DNA of 16,891 nucleotides from assembly GCA_002403895.1 (NCBI GenBank), contig DHIQ01000071.1, positions 330 to 17,220 on the forward strand, read 5' to 3'. Source of the DNA: Candidatus Neomicrothrix sp. UBA4742 (lineage in GTDB: Bacteria > Actinomycetota > Acidimicrobiia > Acidimicrobiales > Acidimicrobilacustridaceae). The notes under the pieces are model-generated. The model saw only the letters and a list, made by a program, of their open reading frames with translations, was not told the origin of the DNA and did no database searches. Positions within the stretch are counted from its first letter, which is position 1. Each line of letters begins with the position of its first letter. Shown here piece by piece: positions 12,952-16,891 of the stretch. The position numbers were made by a program, and so were the translations under genes.

Positions 12952-14011
12952 GCTCCTGGTGGGGCTGGCGGCGATGGTTCTCGCCGCGGCCATCGTGGTG
13001 CCGCAGGTGATCCGAGACGGCGGCAACGTGTCGACCTACCTGCGGGTCGGCACCTACTCGGCGTCGCGTCCCTACATCGAGCGCTCGTTGCCCAACCCGG
13101 TACTGACCGGCGACTACGGCCATGACGGCCAACAGTTCTACGTGATCGCCAGCACGTTCCCCCACCCGCACGACGCCATCGGCTACGTCGACCAGATCCG
13201 CTATCGCTTCCGTCGGGTGCTGTTCCCCGCGCTGGTCTCGGCCGCCCCCGATGGTGCCCCCCTGGTGTGGACGATGTTCGCCGTCAACCTGCTCGCCATC
13301 GGGGCTGCCGCCATGGCCCTGGCCCGGCTCGCCTCGCGCTTGGGAGGCACCACATGGCTGGGGATCGTGGCCGGTATCTCGCCCGCCCTGCTCGAGAGCC
13401 TGCAGGGCAGCCTGGGCGACGCCCTCGCCTTCGCCCTGGCGCTGTGGGCGGTGGTGCTGTGGCGGCGTCACCTGGGCGGGGCCGTCGTGTTGTTGACCCT
13501 GGCCGCGCTGACTCGTGAGACGACCCTGGTGGTGGCGGCCGCCTGCTTCGTGGCGGGCGATCGCCGTCAGCGCCTCTGGCTCCTGGTGCCTCCGGCAGTG
13601 TTCGTCGTCTGGGTCGGCATCGTGTCGTGGTGGCTGCCCCAGAGCGACGGTCACGGCGGGGGGAACATCCTGCGCGACACGGCCGGCGAGCTCACCGTGC
13701 CGTTCCGGGCGTGGATCCATCTGGGCCTCGACTCCCAATCCGTGGTGTTGGGCCTGGGGCTGCTGGTCGCCTCCCTGGCGGCGGCGTGGACCCTGCGCCG
13801 ACGGTTGCCCGAGGTGGCGGTGTGGGTCCTGTTGGATGCGCTCATCTTGGTGATGTCCGACGAGGGCGTGGCCGAACGACCCCTGAACCTGGCCCGGGTG
13901 GCAGCCATGGCCGTCCCGGCCATTGCGTTGGCCGTGGCCGCGGTGCGCCATCCTGACGGGCCGGCCAGCTCGCCGGAGAGCCGGCTCGACCACCTGACTA
14001 CCATGGGGTGA
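12941..14011 (+). CDS. Multi-pass membrane protein, GT-C glycosyltransferase-like, paralog B
   Basis: The 356-aa protein is the tandem duplicate of the preceding one, with the same order of features. It has an N-terminal membrane helix (about 5-23), YGHDGQQFY (59-67), the block GSLGDALAFALALWAVVLWR and LTRETTLVV, then hydrophobic segments to the end. The N-terminal cytoplasmic tail is shorter than in paralog A. A conserved acid-Gly-Gln in the first loop would fit an active site facing outward, as in lipid-phosphate-sugar-dependent GT-C enzymes; this is inference. ATG 12941 lies inside the end of paralog A, and its stop TGA shares one base with the ATG of the acyltransferase gene. The two paralogs may form a heteromeric pair or act on related acceptors. 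Confidence 0.75.
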   Translation: MRRELLVGLAAMVLAAAIVVPQVIRDGGNVSTYLRVGTYSASRPYIERSLPNPVLTGDYGHDGQQFYVIASTFPHPHDAIGYVDQIRYRFRRVLFPALVSAAPDGAPLVWTMFAVNLLAIGAAAMALARLASRLGGTTWLGIVAGISPALLESLQGSLGDALAFALALWAVVLWRRHLGGAVVLLTLAALTRETTLVVAAACFVAGDRRQRLWLLVPPAVFVVWVGIVSWWLPQSDGHGGGNILRDTAGELTVPFRAWIHLGLDSQSVVLGLGLLVASLAAAWTLRRRLPEVAVWVLLDALILVMSDEGVAERPLNLARVAAMAVPAIALAVAAVRHPDGPASSPESRLDHLTTMG

Positions 14012-14913
14012 TGGCCAGCCGACCCACCACGGATTCCGGCGCGACCCGGCCGCACCAGGAAGCGACGCCCGACAACGTCTCCCTGCTGCCGGTCCGGAGA
14101 GAGCCGGCTCGCGAGCTGGACGACCCCCGCATGAGTGACGTCGACGAGTGGGGCCGCTCCGAAAGCCTGCGGTCGCTGGCCCGCGCCGCCTACGCCCCCA
14201 TCTACGACAAATGGTTCCGAGTCGAGTGGGAAGGCCTGGACAAGATCCCCGCCGAGGGTGGTGCACTCCTGGTGGCCAACCACGCGGCGGCCATCCCCAG
14301 CGACGCGCCGGTGATCATGCACGGGGTCGAGACCGAGCTGGGCCGCCCCTGTTACGGGCTGGCCGACCACCTCTTCAAGAGCATGCCGGTGGTGGGCACC
14401 TACTGGGCCCGACTCGGCGGCGTGGTGGCTCACCCCGACAACGCCCACCGCCTGTTGCGCGAGCAGCACCAGCTGGTGCTGGTGTTCCCCGAGGGCAGCA
14501 AGGGCCCGGGCAAGCACGTGTCGGAGCGCTACAAGCTGCGCCGTTTCGGGCGCGGGGGCTTCGTCGAGATCGCCATGCGGGCCGGGGTGCCGATCGTGCC
14601 CATAGCGGTGATGGGCGCCGAGGAGTCGATGCCCATCCTGTGGAAGTCGGCCACGGTGGCCAAGGCTCTCAACGTGCCCTACTTCCCGGTGACGGCCAAC
14701 CAGGTGCTCTTCGGCCCGGCGCTGGGCACCATCGCCTACTTCCCCGCCAAGTTCAAGCTGCGGGTCCTCGACCCGATCCATTTCGACGTACCGCCGGACC
14801 GGGAGCGGTACTCCAAGAGCCGGATCATGGACGAGTCCGAGCACATCCGTGACCTCATCCAGGACGAGCTCCACGACATGCTCCGCACCCGCCGCTCGAT
14901 CTGGTTCGGCTGA
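14011..14913 (+). CDS. PlsC-like lysophospholipid/glycerolipid acyltransferase
   Basis: The 300-aa protein contains an LPLAT domain from about residue 70. Motif I is NHAAAIPSD (His91, Asp98), with six rather than four residues between His and Asp, as in the actinobacterial and MGAT-like subgroup with NHSG-x-LPxD. Motif III is FPEGSKG (159-165), and a hydrophobic VPIVPIAVMGAEES follows. It would transfer an acyl group from acyl-CoA or acyl-ACP to a lipid hydroxyl at the inner membrane. The first 45 residues are polar and probably disordered. The start is ATG 14011, overlapping the previous stop; GTG 14008 is possible. With the following SDR gene it resembles the mycobacterial Rv0502/Rv0501 pair, which is recalled from the literature, not aligned here. 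Confidence 0.85.
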   Translation: MASRPTTDSGATRPHQEATPDNVSLLPVRREPARELDDPRMSDVDEWGRSESLRSLARAAYAPIYDKWFRVEWEGLDKIPAEGGALLVANHAAAIPSDAPVIMHGVETELGRPCYGLADHLFKSMPVVGTYWARLGGVVAHPDNAHRLLREQHQLVLVFPEGSKGPGKHVSERYKLRRFGRGGFVEIAMRAGVPIVPIAVMGAEESMPILWKSATVAKALNVPYFPVTANQVLFGPALGTIAYFPAKFKLRVLDPIHFDVPPDRERYSKSRIMDESEHIRDLIQDELHDMLRTRRSIWFG

Positions 14914-14921
14914 GGGGCACC

Positions 14922-15974
14922 GTGGGACGGCGCGTACTCATCACCGGCCTGGCCTCGTTCTGGGGCGGTCTCGTGGCAAAAGCCCTGGAGGAGGACGACT
15001 CCGTCGAGGTCATCGTCGGCCTCGACACCCGCGAGCCAACGGTCGAGCTCGAGCGCACCGAGTACGTACGCAGCGACGAGAACTATTCGATCCTCAGCCG
15101 CATCGTGCAGGCCACCAAGGTCGACACCATCGTCCACACCTTCCTCATCATCGACTCGACCATGATGCGGGCCCGCACCATGCACGAGATCAACGTCATC
15201 GGCACCATGAACCTGTTCGCCGCCGCATCGGCGCCCGGCAGCACGGTGCGCGATGTCGTGGTGAAGTCCTCGAGCTACGTCTACGGCACCGCCATGGAGG
15301 ACCCGGTCTGGTTCGACGAGGGCATGCCCCGCACCCACCCCGCCCGCAACGGCATCGAGCGCAGCCTGGACAGCGTCGAGGGCTATGTCCGGGATTTCGC
15401 CGAGGACAACCCGCACGTCAACGTGAGCCTGCTGCGCTTCTCCAACGTGCTCGGCCCGGACATCGTGACGCCGCTCAGCCGGGCTCTCGAGTTGCCCCTG
15501 GTGCCGTCGATCTTCGGCTTCGACCCGCGTTTCCAGTTCGTGCACGAAGTGGACGTCGTGCGGTCGATCCTGTTCGTACTCGACCGGCACCTGCCCGGCA
15601 TCTTCAACGTGGCCGGTGACGGCCTGCTGCCGTGGAGTGAGGTGGCCCACCTGTGCGGCAAGCGCACCGCGCCGCTCCCGCCGATCGCCACCGGCCTGGC
15701 CGCCTGGCCACTCACCCGCATCGGGGTGCCCCTGCCGGGTGAGTTGCTCGACCTGTTGCGCTACGGCCGGGGCATCGACAACCGGCGGCTCAAACAGGCC
15801 GGGTTCGAATACCACTACACCTCGGCCGGCGCGGTGAAGGCGTTCATCGAGGCCGTGCGTCTACGTGACACCATCGGCTCCACCCAGCCCACGTACCGCT
15901 ACGAGCGCGATGTCGAACAGTTCTTCCGTCACTCACCCGCCGTGGTCCGCGACCTCTCCGACCGGCCGTCGTGA
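14922..15974 (+). CDS. NAD-dependent epimerase/dehydratase-like SDR without YxxxK
   Basis: The 350-aa protein is an extended SDR. The Rossmann start is RRVLITGLASFWGG, with later VGLDTR (acidic strand end), VKSSSYVYGTA and LLRFSNVLGPD, then GFDPRFQFVHEVDVV and FNVAGDG, all typical of sugar-nucleotide epimerase-like proteins. The catalytic Y-x3-K expected near 145-149 reads I-E-R-S-L, so the usual proton-transfer pair is missing. This seems shared with GalE2/Rv0501-like proteins of actinobacteria, though that comparison is from memory. It may bind NAD(P) and a ligand without the classical chemistry. GTG 14922 has GAGGGG 4 nt upstream, is 8 bp after the acyltransferase stop, and the gene ends overlapping the crotonase start. 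Confidence 0.85.
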   Translation: MGRRVLITGLASFWGGLVAKALEEDDSVEVIVGLDTREPTVELERTEYVRSDENYSILSRIVQATKVDTIVHTFLIIDSTMMRARTMHEINVIGTMNLFAAASAPGSTVRDVVVKSSSYVYGTAMEDPVWFDEGMPRTHPARNGIERSLDSVEGYVRDFAEDNPHVNVSLLRFSNVLGPDIVTPLSRALELPLVPSIFGFDPRFQFVHEVDVVRSILFVLDRHLPGIFNVAGDGLLPWSEVAHLCGKRTAPLPPIATGLAAWPLTRIGVPLPGELLDLLRYGRGIDNRRLKQAGFEYHYTSAGAVKAFIEAVRLRDTIGSTQPTYRYERDVEQFFRHSPAVVRDLSDRPS

Positions 15975-16729
15975 CGATGAGCACCGTGCACACCGAGATC
16001 ACCGACGGCGTGGCCATCGTCAGCCTCGACGATCCTGACCGGCGCAACGCACTGAACGCCGGCATGGTCGATCAGATCATCGCCACCTTCGACGCCATCG
16101 AGGCCGACGGCGAGGCCAGTGCCGTCATCGTCACCGGCCGGGGCAAGGCGTTCTGCGCCGGGGCGGACCTGTCCCACCTGGGCGCGTCGCGACGTGAAGG
16201 GCTGCGCCACATCTACGAGGGGTTCCGGCGGGTCGGGCGCTCGCCGTTGCCCACCATCGCCGCGGTGAACGGTCCGGCCGTGGGGGCGGGCATGAACCTG
16301 GCCCTGGTGTGTGACGTGCGCCTGGCTGCTCACTCGGCCCGGTTCGACACCCGGTTCCTACAGCTGGGGATCCACCCCGGCGGCGGACACACCTGGATGC
16401 TGCAGCGGGCGGTTGGACCGTCGGCCGCGGCGGCCATGGTGCTCTTCGGCGAAGTCCTCACCGGCGCCGAGGCCGAGCGCATCGGGCTGGTATGGCGCTG
16501 CGTCGACGACGCGGTCCTTCTCGACGAGGCAGGTGAACTGGCCACTCGGGCCGCCGCCGCTCCCCGTGAGCTCCTGTTGCGGACGAAGGCCACGCTGGCG
16601 GACGTCGCCCTCATCGATGACCACGACGCGGCGGTGGACCGCGAGCTCGAGACGCAGGTGTGGTCGATGGACCAACCCGAGTTCGCCGAACGCCTCGCCG
16701 CCCTCCAGCGCCGAATCACCGGTTCCTGA
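15971..16729 (+). CDS. Enoyl-CoA hydratase/isomerase (crotonase) family protein lacking both catalytic Glu
   Basis: The 252-aa protein has the crotonase fold: DDPDRRNALN near the N-terminus, the first oxyanion-hole block GKAFCAGADLS (58-68) and the second one GPAVGAGMNLALVCD (101-115). Positions of the two rat-crotonase glutamates (E144, E164) hold Phe129 (in DTRFLQLGIHPGGG) and Ala155 (in GPSAAAAMVLFG), so water addition by the standard mechanism is unlikely. It may be an isomerase, thioesterase, decarboxylase or hydrolase-like crotonase; the substrate is an acyl-CoA by family. GTG 15971 overlaps the SDR stop by 4 bp; ATG 15977 is an alternative start. It is the last gene of the plus-strand operon before a fresh promoter. 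Confidence 0.88.
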   Translation: MTMSTVHTEITDGVAIVSLDDPDRRNALNAGMVDQIIATFDAIEADGEASAVIVTGRGKAFCAGADLSHLGASRREGLRHIYEGFRRVGRSPLPTIAAVNGPAVGAGMNLALVCDVRLAAHSARFDTRFLQLGIHPGGGHTWMLQRAVGPSAAAAMVLFGEVLTGAEAERIGLVWRCVDDAVLLDEAGELATRAAAAPRELLLRTKATLADVALIDDHDAAVDRELETQVWSMDQPEFAERLAALQRRITGS

Positions 16730-16763
16730 CGCGGCAGGATGACAGACTCCAAACACCGCACTG

Positions 16764-16793
16764 TTGACACCGTTCGGTGGCTCAGCATACGAC
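16764..16793 (+). promoter_or_regulatory. Sigma-70-type promoter for the methyltransferase gene
   Basis: TTGACA (16764-16769) is a perfect -35 box, followed after 18 bp by TACGAC (16788-16793). It is the best-looking -35 in the window. It lies in the 100-bp gap between the crotonase stop and ATG 16830, leaving a leader of about 30 nt. Confidence 0.5.
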
Positions 16794-16829
16794 CGTCCGC
16801 GACGCTGACCGTCAGGAAGCGAGGGGAAC

Positions 16830-16891
16830 ATGTCTGGACCGAATGCTCAACAGGCCGCGTACTGGGAAGAGTTGGCGCCGTCGTGGTTGGA
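16830..16891 (+). CDS. Start of a probable SAM-dependent methyltransferase, cut by the window end
   Basis: Only the first 20 residues are visible: MSGPNAQQAAYWEELAPSWL. The pattern N-A-x-Q-A-x-Y-W with a following helix is typical of the N-terminus of class I SAM-dependent methyltransferases in actinobacteria. GAGGGGA lies directly upstream, and a TTGACA promoter precedes it. The catalytic domain is outside the window, so the call is from the N-terminal motif alone. Confidence 0.5.
   Translation, partial: MSGPNAQQAAYWEELAPSWL

Noticed and set aside
12842..15815. Several minus-strand open frames of 350-470 codons opposite the membrane protein, acyltransferase and SDR genes
   Set aside because: Composition is rich in His, Arg, Gly and Gln, without recognisable domains; the plus-strand genes overlap end to start as a coherent operon.

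Overview
The window reads as GC-rich actinobacterial chromosome. Bacterial Ku sits next to a stand-alone LigD-type polymerase, several genes look leaderless with TANNNT -10 boxes, and an acyltransferase/SDR pair resembles mycobacterial Rv0502/Rv0501. I suspect a deep-branching actinobacterium (Acidimicrobiia-like), but the sequence alone cannot fix the taxon.

Layout. (1) 1-1871: unrelated small genes, namely the start of a TauE/SafE-type permease (-), a RidA-family protein (-), a YkvA/DUF1232 membrane protein (+) and an unknown 97-aa protein (-). Three copies of a 65-71 bp hairpin-bearing repeat lie in the gaps around the RidA and YkvA genes. (2) about 2013-6764: the right-hand part of an integrated mobile element. 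It has an AlpA-like HTH protein (+), a MobF relaxase-helicase (-), a winged-helix protein (-) and an excisionase-like protein (-), then 420 bp without genes holding an 11-bp tandem repeat and a 3' half of tRNA-Leu(UAA). That half begins in the anticodon loop, as expected of attR. An intact tRNA and an integrase would lie left of the window; no T4SS genes are seen, so the element looks mobilizable rather than self-transmissible on this evidence. (3) 6765-10844, all minus strand: a DJ-1/PfpI-like protein, a two-gene NHEJ operon (ku then LigD-Pol), a two-domain VOC protein and an unknown 102-aa protein. (4) 10910-16729, plus strand: six tightly packed genes, mostly overlapping: a Cas4/AddB-like PD-(D/E)XK nuclease with a likely Fe-S cluster, two tandem paralogous multi-pass membrane proteins, a PlsC-like acyltransferase, an SDR without the YxxxK motif, and a crotonase without the usual catalytic glutamates. 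A methyltransferase gene starts at the right edge behind a good -35/-10 promoter.

Most notable: the tRNA half-gene that fixes the end of the element; beta-clamp-like C-terminal peptides on two adjacent element proteins (relaxase ending in GLDLFD, winged-helix protein in QLSLLA); the hairpin repeat family; and an operon joining a nuclease to envelope-type genes whose enzymes lack canonical catalytic residues.
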